DNA of 10,751 bases, from the NCBI GenBank assembly GCA_934229335.1, contig CAKQDQ010000084.1, positions 1 to 10,751 on the forward strand, given 5' to 3'. A program made the translations under genes and the position numbers. This DNA comes from an uncultured Prevotella sp. (lineage in GTDB: Bacteria; Bacteroidota; Bacteroidia; Bacteroidales; Bacteroidaceae). Under the pieces are notes generated by a model. The model was not told where the DNA came from and did no database searches. It saw nothing but the letters and a program-made list of their open reading frames with translations. This document shows, in pieces, positions 5,392-10,751 of this stretch; positions within the stretch are counted from its first letter, which is position 1; each line of letters opens with the position of its first letter.

Positions 5392-6285
5392 ATGACAAAT
5401 TCCGAAATCTCCTTACGTCTCACATTTCTTGGTACTGGCACGTCAATAGGTGTGCCAGCTATAGGCTGTGGTTGTGAGGTATGTCATAGTACGTTGTCAG
5501 AAGACAAGCGTTTGCGTACCTCGGCCTTGATAGAAAGTAACAGCGGACTACGTGTACTAATAGACTGTGGACCAGATTTTAGACAGCAGATACTTACACA
5601 GCCTTTCAGAAAGATTGACGCTGTACTTCTCACGCATATTCATTATGATCATGTAGCAGGATTAGACGACTTACGCCCTTTTTGCATTTACGGAGATGTA
5701 GACATATATGCGCAGTACGATGTTATAGAAGGCTTGCACACCATCATGCCATATTGTTTCAAGGCTGGTCATCTTTACCCAGGAGTGCCACATCTGCGTC
5801 TTCATGAGGCTGTAGCTGGTAAAACCATATTGATCAGCAGACCTGATAGCATCGTTGCGAAATTTCCTGCCAGTGGTGCCAACCTTGATGGAAGACTGAA
5901 TACGGTTGGCGTTACGGAAATAGTTCCTGCTGTTACGGAAAAATTAGAAGTAGTACCTATACCAGTGCTACATGGAGCATTACCTATATTGGGCTATCGC
6001 ATTGGTAGACTGGCATATATTACGGACATGAAGAGTCCCCTTGAGACGACACTCCCTTTATTGCAAGGAGTTGACACGTTGGTGATAAATGCTTTAAGAT
6101 TTGAAAAAGCGCATCACAGTCATCAGTTGGTGGATGACGCTATAAAGTTCTCTCGCCTTGTAGGTGCTCGAAAAACTTTCCTTATTCATGTAACGCACGA
6201 CATCGGTACACATGATATGGCTAACCAACGACTACCAGAGGGCTTCTATTTCGCGTACGATGGGTTAACTATAGAAATTGACTGA
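5392..6285 (+). CDS. PhnP-like metallo-beta-lactamase-fold hydrolase
   Basis: With the ATG at 5392 the protein has 297 residues and starts MTNSEISLRLTFLGTGTS, which puts the family's first beta strand and GTGTS turn close to the N-terminus. An upstream GTG at 5362 would add ten residues, overlap the structured leader and seems less likely. The Cys cluster GCGCEVC (C26, C28, C31) resembles the structural zinc site of PhnP-like proteins. The dinuclear metal motif is THIHYDH (H82, H84, D86, H87), followed by DDLR, a histidine in VLHG, YITD, and a late LIHVTH. PhnP itself is a phosphodiesterase acting on phosphoribosyl 1,2-cyclic phosphate, but no other phn gene is here. A different small phosphodiester substrate is therefore likely. 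It follows murB by 80 bases and probably shares its transcript. The fold is certain, but the substrate is not. Confidence 0.88.
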   Translation: MTNSEISLRLTFLGTGTSIGVPAIGCGCEVCHSTLSEDKRLRTSALIESNSGLRVLIDCGPDFRQQILTQPFRKIDAVLLTHIHYDHVAGLDDLRPFCIYGDVDIYAQYDVIEGLHTIMPYCFKAGHLYPGVPHLRLHEAVAGKTILISRPDSIVAKFPASGANLDGRLNTVGVTEIVPAVTEKLEVVPIPVLHGALPILGYRIGRLAYITDMKSPLETTLPLLQGVDTLVINALRFEKAHHSHQLVDDAIKFSRLVGARKTFLIHVTHDIGTHDMANQRLPEGFYFAYDGLTIEID

Positions 6286-6405
6286 ATGTCTTGGCATAGC
6301 AACGGACCTTCCTTCAGCACCAAATAAAAAAGAATGACAAGAGATGTTTACCCCTGTCACCCTTCAGTAGTGCATTTGTGAGTTGCCTGAACGTGCTTTA
6401 TTGTA

Positions 6406-6855
6406 TTATTCAAACACAAGCAAATTACCCGTTAATACTTTCTTGTTACCGTTCATGTATGTCAGTATCACCTTGGTAATTTTCATATTTGAAGCGTCAC
6501 CCGACACATAGTAATAGGACGCATTCCATTCCCAACTTGCAGATTCTAATTCTCCAAGTGGACCGGTACCTTGAAAATGGTCACTTCTCCTTAAATCTCC
6601 GACATCGTTGGTCACCTTGAAGTATACATCTATATACTTGATTGTATTTCTGTTGGTATTCAGGTAGTTGAAATGGAATGATATACATGAATATTCTGTA
6701 TCCCATCCCCAATTTGTAAAGAAACCGTAAGGTGTTCTCTTTTTGAGGCGTTTGACATATTCTTCAAAATAATAGAGCGAAAATCTGTCCGTGATAATGT
6801 CATAATCAACAGAATCTTTTGTAAAGCTATCTTTGAATATCTCGTAGTGATACAT
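6406..6855 (-). CDS. Hypothetical protein, beta-rich domain; possibly a truncated C-terminal piece
   Basis: The 149-residue frame has aromatic-rich alternating strands: TPYGFFTNWGWDTEYSC (about 41-57), IKYIDVYFKVTNDVGD, GTGPLGELESASWEWN, YYYVSGDASNM, and ITKVILTYMNG near the end. From memory this resembles a Bacteroidetes domain of unknown function that often forms the C-terminal end of longer proteins. No signal peptide or lipobox precedes it. Its frame reads back through VFVCQGKYSPF to a TAA, beyond which the same frame encodes an exonuclease-like fragment. The ATG at 6855 may therefore be an incidental start within decayed sequence. It converges with the hydrolase gene, and I see no terminator between them. 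The reading frame itself looks genuinely protein coding. I assign no function. Confidence 0.6.
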   Translation of the reverse strand: MYHYEIFKDSFTKDSVDYDIITDRFSLYYFEEYVKRLKKRTPYGFFTNWGWDTEYSCISFHFNYLNTNRNTIKYIDVYFKVTNDVGDLRRSDHFQGTGPLGELESASWEWNASYYYVSGDASNMKITKVILTYMNGNKKVLTGNLLVFE

Positions 6856-6888
6856 GAAAGGACTGTATTTCCCCTGACAGACAAATAC

Positions 6889-6996
6889 TTATAACGATTG
6901 CTTATCAAAGGCTTTGTTGTGAGCAACTAAGGGATGACCTGCTATCTTTGGGGGCTCTATCTGCAGCCTTTGATTATGATAGTATTTGTAGTGCCG
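6889..6996 (-). pseudogene. Fragment with DnaQ-like 3'-5' exonuclease motif
   Basis: Between two in-frame stops (TGA at 6999-6997 and TAA at 6891-6889) lies a 35-codon segment with no start codon. It includes IAGHPLVAHNKAFDKQSL. The HN-x-x-FD pattern with preceding PLVA is the Exo II motif of DnaQ/RNase T-type exonucleases, and GxPLVAHNxxFD is typical of the small Bacteroidetes versions. The Exo I (DxE) and Exo III motifs are absent nearby, so only a piece remains. After the stop the frame goes on with VFVCQGKY, which might align with the residues that normally follow the motif. The next frame downstream is the 149-residue hypothetical protein. I read this as the remnant of an exonuclease gene lost by deletion. 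Chance resemblance is possible but unlikely for this motif. Confidence 0.5.
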
Positions 6997-7066
6997 TCAC
7001 GCAAAGTCCGTGTGAATAGCCCATGTTCTGTATTTCTGCAAGTAGTGCCTGTTCGTTACTTGTCAT
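6974..7066 (-). CDS. 30-codon ORF overlapping the stop of the fusion gene
   Basis: The ATG at 7066-7064 overlaps the fusion gene's TGA in the sequence ATGA, the classic arrangement for translational coupling. The frame runs 30 codons to a TAA, starting MTSNEQALLAEIQNMGYSHG. The composition is protein-like and the peptide could begin with an amphipathic helix, but I do not recognise it. It overlaps the exonuclease-like fragment in another frame. It may be a true small coupled peptide, the first codons of a third operon gene that was truncated, or a chance frame. Confidence 0.3.
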   Translation of the reverse strand: MTSNEQALLAEIQNMGYSHGLCVTALQILS

Positions 7067-8403
7067 GATGTTCTAACGTATTTTGAAAATTGGTAGGCTA
7101 ACCTTTCACTACCGTTGGCCTCCGGCCTTCCTCCTTCTTGCAAGGCATAGTTGGAATAAGTCTCGCTCTGTTCTTGCTTCGTTCGTTGGTTCCAGCAATG
7201 AATGATACCGCAATACTTGAATCCTTCTTTCTTAATGGCATTCTGCATTACGATATTGTCTGCATGAGTGTCAATACGAACATTTTTGTATTGCAGTAGG
7301 GCAAATAGCATGGCGAGATGAAGAACGCCTTTTGTTTCGCCCGAACTGGCTATGCGATGGATGGTAGAGTAGGGAAGGTCATTAAGCCATATACCCTCAT
7401 AGATGGTGTTGTATGTAGGGTCGATGCCGCCACGAAGCACGAAGGTGGCAACAATTTTGTCTTGTTTAAGTACCACATAACTGTCACCACTTTTAATATC
7501 TTCTGTCAGGAGTTCCTCGTTTGGATAGTCCTCTGCCCATTGGTTTGGATTGCCGGTCTTGGCCATGAAGGTCCTTGCTGTGGCAAATATTTCCAGCAGC
7601 TGTGATATTTCCTCATGCTTTGTTCTGCGAATCGCCAAATGGTTCTCTATACCAAGCACTGCACCCTCTTTTTCAATGCGCCAGAACGTGATTTTTTTCT
7701 CTTTACAGAAGGGTTCCATGCGCCAGGCAGACTCAAAGCCGCTCATCACGAAGTGCATGGGTGCGAATACTCCCACCTGGAAGTGCTCAATAAACTGACG
7801 GGCACCAAGAGTGTAGCCATTGCCGATTCGTCCATCTACAGGAAACATCACAAGGTCGAAGTGGTCGGTAATCTTACGGATGTCCTTGAGTTCGCCAAGG
7901 TAACGTTTTTCCTCAGCAAGTGGGTTTATTTCCTCGAACTCTTGGCTTATTATCATCTCGGGTATCTGGGCTTCGCTTAGGAAACGAGCGTACCAGTTGC
8001 ATAGGTCTCCTGCATGGAAGATGCGCTTGCCGTCTATCTCTACTATCCAACTCACTCCGCTGTCGTTGCTGCCTGTGGCTATGACTCGTATGCGTTCGTC
8101 TTGCCACTCCAAGCCCTTTACCATCCACACATCGGAGTCCTCCATTGATGCTCTGCGATGTTTCAGAATGTCCTTTGAGAGGATGTAGGTGATGTTTGGC
8201 AACTGCCCTCGCCATGTGAATATCTCTTTATTGAAATGATCTTGGTGGAAATGGCTTGCAAGGACATAGATATGCTTATTATTGTTTCGGTCCAGAATCT
8301 CTGGCAAGACATTAGACGGATCCATCCAATAGTCAAAGATAAGGAGACTGTCTTCGCTCTCCAGGGCGAAGCAACTGTGAAATATGTATGTAAGTTTGAG
8401 CAT
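7063..8403 (-). CDS. UlaG-like metallo-hydrolase fused to a GNAT acetyltransferase
   Basis: This 446-residue protein joins two enzymes. Residues 1 to about 255 are a metallo-beta-lactamase-fold hydrolase of the UlaG-like branch: SHFHQDH carries H51, H53, D55 and H56; HAGD is at 130-133; APMHF gives H217. Residues about 257-446 are a GNAT domain. It has TARTFMAKTGNPNQW (275-289), GIWLNDLPYSTIHRIASSG (337-355, the acetyl-CoA region) and RIDTHADNIVMQNAIKKEGF (376-395). From memory that half matches stand-alone Bacteroidetes GNATs. The boundary is seamless, with no linker. Near the end, 25 residues (406-430) interrupt what is normally a short turn before ERLAYQ. Substrates are unknown; UlaG itself opens a phosphorylated ascorbate lactone. 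The gene starts 4 bases after the glycerate kinase stop, so the two are almost certainly cotranscribed and coupled. Confidence 0.85.
   Translation of the reverse strand: MLKLTYIFHSCFALESEDSLLIFDYWMDPSNVLPEILDRNNNKHIYVLASHFHQDHFNKEIFTWRGQLPNITYILSKDILKHRRASMEDSDVWMVKGLEWQDERIRVIATGSNDSGVSWIVEIDGKRIFHAGDLCNWYARFLSEAQIPEMIISQEFEEINPLAEEKRYLGELKDIRKITDHFDLVMFPVDGRIGNGYTLGARQFIEHFQVGVFAPMHFVMSGFESAWRMEPFCKEKKITFWRIEKEGAVLGIENHLAIRRTKHEEISQLLEIFATARTFMAKTGNPNQWAEDYPNEELLTEDIKSGDSYVVLKQDKIVATFVLRGGIDPTYNTIYEGIWLNDLPYSTIHRIASSGETKGVLHLAMLFALLQYKNVRIDTHADNIVMQNAIKKEGFKYCGIIHCWNQRTKQEQSETYSNYALQEGGRPEANGSERLAYQFSKYVRTS
7114..7188 (-). repeat. Candidate 75-bp in-frame insertion inside the GNAT domain
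   Basis: Removing these 75 bases restores CWN-GSERLAYQ, the turn and final strand expected for this GNAT type. With them, 25 extra residues are encoded, including YALQEGGRPEAN. The segment is bounded by AAC codons (7191-7189 and 7116-7114) and holds short palindromes: GGCC-TCC-GGCC at 7117-7127 and CTTGCAAG at 7136-7143. Its length is a multiple of three and has no stop in the coding frame. This looks like a small mobile or repeat-derived insert tolerated in a surface loop. No second copy was seen in the window. An expanded natural loop is the alternative. Confidence 0.4.
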
Positions 8404-8407
8404 AGTC

Positions 8408-9460
8408 TTATTTTTTATTGAATAGCCTTGTCATTGTCTTTCGCATGTTCTCGTTTGCAACATCTGGCTTGATGAGTTCTTCGAGATTGCGAGTATCTCG
8501 CTCGTTGATGGACTTAACCAAATCAAAAGCGTTGGCAAGAGAACCTGACGCATCATCAATCGCTCCTGAGATAAGCCAAATGGGAACGCCAGCCTTCTGG
8601 CATCGTTTCAGCACTCCATGAGGCACTTTACCCATCAAGGTTTGGGGGTCAGATCGTCCTTCTCCCGTGATTACGAGGTCTGCATCGTATATGGCTTCGT
8701 CAAAGCGAGCCAAGTCAAGCACAATGTCTATGCCCGAATGTAGTTCGCCTTTGAGATAGGCAAGCAGAGCATAGCCCAGTCCTCCTGCAGCACCAACTCC
8801 GGGATAATCGACAAGGGCGGGAGTGGCCACGCCTGCCGCTTCGGTTTCTCGGGCAAAGGAACGCAATTGTTCGTCAAGTATCAGGACCTGCTCGGGTGTT
8901 GCTCCCTTCTGTGGCGCAAAGATGTGGGCTGCACCATTCTCTCCATAGAGAGGATTGGTGACATCACAGGCTACTGTCAATTTGTAAGGCTTATTGAGTA
9001 TGTTGTTGTCCCGAAGTGCCTCGACCATTCCACGACCGCCATCGCAAGTGGCACTTCCTCCAATGCCCATTATGATGTGCTTGCATCCACGTCTTATAGC
9101 ATCAGTAATCATCTCACCTACGCCATAGGTTGTTGTAAGCATTGGGTTGCGCTTGTCTTGTGGAACGAGTGTAAGTCCGCTTGCTGCCGCCATCTCCATG
9201 TAGGCTGTTTTGCCATCTGAAGAGAGTGCATAATCAGCCACGACCTTCTCCATAAGGGGACCATGAACCTCAATGCTAACCGTGCTTGTGGGCAGCATCA
9301 TACGCACACAACTTACCAGACCCTCGCCGCCATCGCTGAGAGGAACTTCTATGACTTCAGCATCTGGTTTGGCAGTCAAAATACCTCGCGCAGCAACATC
9401 ACAAGCCTCGCTTGCCGTGATGCAACCTTTGAATGAATCGAATGCAAGAACAATTCTCAT
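8408..9460 (-). CDS. Glycerate kinase (GarK/GlxK type)
   Basis: This 350-residue cytoplasmic enzyme phosphorylates D-glycerate with ATP. The GarK/GlxK family usually forms 2-phosphoglycerate. Motifs appear in order: AFDSFKG (6-12), PLSDGGEG (40-47), GIGGSATCDGGRGM (132-145), ACDVTNPLYG (164-173), APQKGATPEQ (182-191), GVGAAGGLGYAL (221-232), and TGEGRSDPQTLMGKVPHGV (265-283). It is about 30 residues shorter than the E. coli enzymes. The shortening falls between GGRGM and ACDV, where the E. coli proteins have a longer segment. All recognisable active-site motifs are kept, so this is a short lineage form and not damage. It is the first gene of a two-gene unit with the hydrolase-GNAT fusion 4 bases downstream. 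A distant -7 box at 9735-9742 suggests a long leader. The link to sugar-acid or glycerate salvage is inference. Confidence 0.93.
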   Translation of the reverse strand: MRIVLAFDSFKGCITASEACDVAARGILTAKPDAEVIEVPLSDGGEGLVSCVRMMLPTSTVSIEVHGPLMEKVVADYALSSDGKTAYMEMAAASGLTLVPQDKRNPMLTTTYGVGEMITDAIRRGCKHIIMGIGGSATCDGGRGMVEALRDNNILNKPYKLTVACDVTNPLYGENGAAHIFAPQKGATPEQVLILDEQLRSFARETEAAGVATPALVDYPGVGAAGGLGYALLAYLKGELHSGIDIVLDLARFDEAIYDADLVITGEGRSDPQTLMGKVPHGVLKRCQKAGVPIWLISGAIDDASGSLANAFDLVKSINERDTRNLEELIKPDVANENMRKTMTRLFNKK

Positions 9461-9734
9461 ATTTAATTATTTGCGGTTTCTAAACTCAAGCATGACTTCA
9501 TGTGCTAAAAGATTGCTCTTTGTTTGTTGATGGTACTTATGAAAGGGAACAAGTTTGATCTATACAGAGTGATGTTTCGCCTTCAATATTCTACATTCAT
9601 TGATGAGATCACTTTTTGTTGATTTCTCGTTAGGCACTCTGTCGTAGTTTATGCTCTTTCTGTAACTTCACTACTCTGTCGGAGCTCACATTTATCTTAG
9701 TGTTGTAATAAACACAAGACTCTGAAAGATATGG
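9461..9734 (-). promoter_or_regulatory. Possible long 5' leader of the glycerate kinase operon
   Basis: No gene is visible here on either strand. If transcription starts from the -7 box at 9735-9742, about 268 nt would precede the kinase ATG. The segment holds ACTCTGTCG twice (9636-9644 and 9673-9681). An inverse, ACAGAGTG (9564-9571), can pair with CACTCTGT (9635-9642) or, with one base less, with the second copy. These pairings are mutually exclusive, which would suit a switch, but no known riboswitch consensus was recognised and there is no terminator-like T-run. Confidence 0.3.
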
Positions 9735-9780
9735 CAAAAGTACAAATAAAATCTGAGAAACTCATTCCTTTTGAAGGAAT
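9735..9780 (-). promoter_or_regulatory. Candidate promoter of the glycerate kinase operon with adjacent palindrome
   Basis: The minus strand reads TACTTTTG at 9742-9735, matching the -7 consensus. No TTG is found at -33. A perfect 7-bp inverted repeat, ATTCCTT-TTG-AAGGAAT (9764-9780), ends right where the -33 region would be. It could be an operator for a regulator replacing the missing -33, or simply a small hairpin. The distance to the kinase start makes the assignment tentative. Confidence 0.35.
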
Positions 9781-9918
9781 ATCTGCAACCATAGAGAAAT
9801 TTTATGTTTATTGTTTAAGACAAATATACCTCCCTCTAAGTTCGTGTTGCTAATTAGTTTGAAATCGTATTGCTGAAGGCTGACAGAATGGGTGCAGACT
9901 CTGATATATGTAGCGGGT
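9743..9918. other. Intergenic region with no recognised feature beyond the palindrome
   Basis: Between the candidate kinase promoter and the terminator of the PepSY-like gene lie about 175 AT-rich bases. Apart from the inverted repeat at 9764-9780 I see neither an open frame of note nor further repeats. Confidence 0.5.
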
Positions 9919-9970
9919 AAAAAAAATAACCGACTGATTTTAAGCGATAAGCCCCAAAAATCAGTCGGTT
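9919..9970 (-). terminator. Strong intrinsic terminator of the PepSY-like gene
   Basis: AACCGACTGATTTT (9928-9941) is a perfect 14-bp inverted repeat of AAAATCAGTCGGTT (9957-9970), with a 15-base loop. On the minus strand the stem is followed by A and eight T residues (9926-9919). It starts 28 bases after the stop codon of the PepSY-like gene and should end its transcript efficiently, insulating the glycerate kinase operon. Confidence 0.9.
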
Positions 9971-9998
9971 GTTTATAAAATGTCTATATAGACTATCT

Positions 9999-10445
9999 TC
10001 AGTCAATATCAATTAATTTGAAGTGCTTGTTGAATGTCAAATCCAATCCGTTTGACAGTTCCACCTCGTATTCATTCTTGTTTATTTCTAACTTTCTCAC
10101 GGATTGTCCAGCATAATTATCCTTCAAGTAGTTCTTTATGGCTTGTGGAATCAACTGGGCTGGTACAGTACCCTGTTTGCAGTCAACCTCTGTAAGATTT
10201 CCCTTCTTGTCGAACTCCAGTTTCGTGCCATTCTTTAGAACTACATCATAACTTTTGCTGACTACGCCAGACTCTATCGTAGCAAGCATAACCTTCTGAT
10301 TGCCGAAATGGTTGCTGAGTAAGGTCTGAGCCTTGACTGGAAGGGCATTTACTGAGATAGGCTTGTCGTTGTCCGCATTAGCCACCATATTGCACGAAAC
10401 CATGCTGCAAATGGCAATCATCAAAATTCTCAATGTTCGTTTCAT
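9999..10445 (-). CDS. Exported PepSY-like domain protein
   Basis: From the ATG at 10445 the protein has 148 residues. A TTG two codons earlier is possible but less likely. MKRTLRILMIAICSMV is a signal peptide, and VANA before D25 is a good signal peptidase I site, which predicts a periplasmic or secreted protein of about 124 residues. C18 sits in MVSC, a poor lipobox. The mature part is two copies of a small alpha-beta unit. Copy one is about 35-88 (LPVKAQTLLSNHF... SYDVVLKNGTKLEFDKKGNLTEVD). Copy two is about 99-148 (IPQAIKNYLKDNY... EYEVELSNGLDLTFNKHFKLIDID). A helix followed by strands ending in F-D/N-K is typical of the Bacteroidetes PepSY-like (BLIP-like) family, whose role is not established; protease inhibition has been proposed for PepSY domains. 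It appears monocistronic, with its own terminator. No clear -7 box was found upstream; CAAATTA at 10517-10523 is one base short of the consensus. Confidence 0.85.
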   Translation of the reverse strand: MKRTLRILMIAICSMVSCNMVANADNDKPISVNALPVKAQTLLSNHFGNQKVMLATIESGVVSKSYDVVLKNGTKLEFDKKGNLTEVDCKQGTVPAQLIPQAIKNYLKDNYAGQSVRKLEINKNEYEVELSNGLDLTFNKHFKLIDID

Positions 10446-10675
10446 AATCAATAAATCAAAAAAATATAATACCTTGGTTACGATAGATGTTTAAGCATCT
10501 TAATAGTAGTTAGACACAAATTATGTTTGAAGGTTTAAGCAGATGCGTCAAAATATCTTGTTTTTGTTAAGTTGACTCTATAGATGTACGCCAAGATGCG
10601 AAGTGGCAACAGAAATATCTATCGTGACTATGTGGATTTCAAAAGGTGCGCAAAAACGTTCGTTATTTCATCCCA

Positions 10676-10751
10676 TCATTTTTGTATCAGTATATCCCAT
10701 ATCTTCTTTACTACCTCCTTGTCAGCAGGTAGCCACCTAACAGAGTTTAGT
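10676..10751 (-). CDS. Possible C-terminal end of a leftward gene, cut by the window edge
   Basis: From the right edge a minus-strand frame stays open for 24 codons to a TGA at 10678-10676. It encodes RWLPADKEVVKKIWDILIQK at its end, which has a helical, protein-like composition. The other two minus frames are less convincing, and one has an immediate stop. I do not recognise the family from so few residues. The gap between this stop and the PepSY-like start (about 230 bases) holds only a small AGATG/CATCT hairpin (10485-10500). Confidence 0.35.
   Translation of the reverse strand, partial: LNSVRWLPADKEVVKKIWDILIQK

Noticed and set aside
6286..6405. Terminator between the convergent hydrolase and hypothetical genes
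   Set aside because: Only a 5-bp TGACA/TGTCA pairing without a T-run was found, too weak to call.
6660..6926. 88-codon minus-strand frame overlapping the hypothetical protein
   Set aside because: It overlaps the beta-rich domain frame, which has clearly better protein-like pattern, and it has no recognisable motif.
7318..8215. Several frames antisense to or overlapping the MBL-GNAT fusion gene
   Set aside because: The fusion gene explains this DNA with intact motifs; the others have no domain or start context.
8418..9530. Plus-strand frames opposite the glycerate kinase gene
   Set aside because: All are antisense shadows of a well-supported kinase gene.
10446..10451. TTG start two codons upstream in the PepSY-like gene
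   Set aside because: ATG at 10445 gives a standard MKR signal peptide start and is the more probable initiator.

Overview
The window looks like a chromosomal segment from a member of the Bacteroidales, most like Prevotella. The evidence is the Bacteroidetes-type -7 promoter boxes (TAnnTTTG) ahead of several transcripts, the absence of clear Shine-Dalgarno sites, a DUF4348-type lipoprotein, a periplasmic PepSY-like protein, and a PheS with the Cys4 insertion typical of this phylum. Most genes are housekeeping or conserved chromosomal genes. I see no transposase, CRISPR array or toxin-antitoxin pair.

Left part (1-760) is RNA-rich. A leftward promoter serves something outside the window. A tRNA-Arg(CCG) with its own promoter follows. 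Next comes an orphan transcription unit with a promoter, a roughly 60-nt leader and an intrinsic terminator, but no gene behind it. A strand of inverted repeats fills 568-714. From 777 to 3176 the genes run leftward: pheS, then an FKBP-type peptidyl-prolyl isomerase and an ElaA-type acetyltransferase. pheS ends in a two-tier terminator hairpin. Its 5' leader repeats the sequence signature of the orphan RNA.

From 3433 to 6285 a rightward operon encodes a lipoprotein (probably DUF4348), MurB (peptidoglycan precursor synthesis) and a PhnP-like metallo-beta-lactamase-fold hydrolase. The murB-hydrolase gap contains an 18-bp repeat also found downstream of pheS, and a possible pseudoknot just before the hydrolase start.

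The stretch 6400-7066 looks like a scar. It has a lone C-terminal-type domain ORF, a fragment carrying a DnaQ-like exonuclease motif broken by stops, and a 30-codon ORF overlapping the stop of the next gene. From 7063 to 9460 two leftward genes are tightly coupled: glycerate kinase and a fused UlaG-like hydrolase/GNAT acetyltransferase. The GNAT domain of the fusion appears to carry a 25-residue in-frame insertion. They are visibly more GC-rich than the genes to their left. A leftward PepSY-like exported protein with a strong terminator follows, and the right edge may hold the last codons of another leftward gene.

The observations most worth pursuing are the leader element shared by the orphan RNA and pheS, the in-frame insertion in the fusion protein, and the exonuclease remnant.
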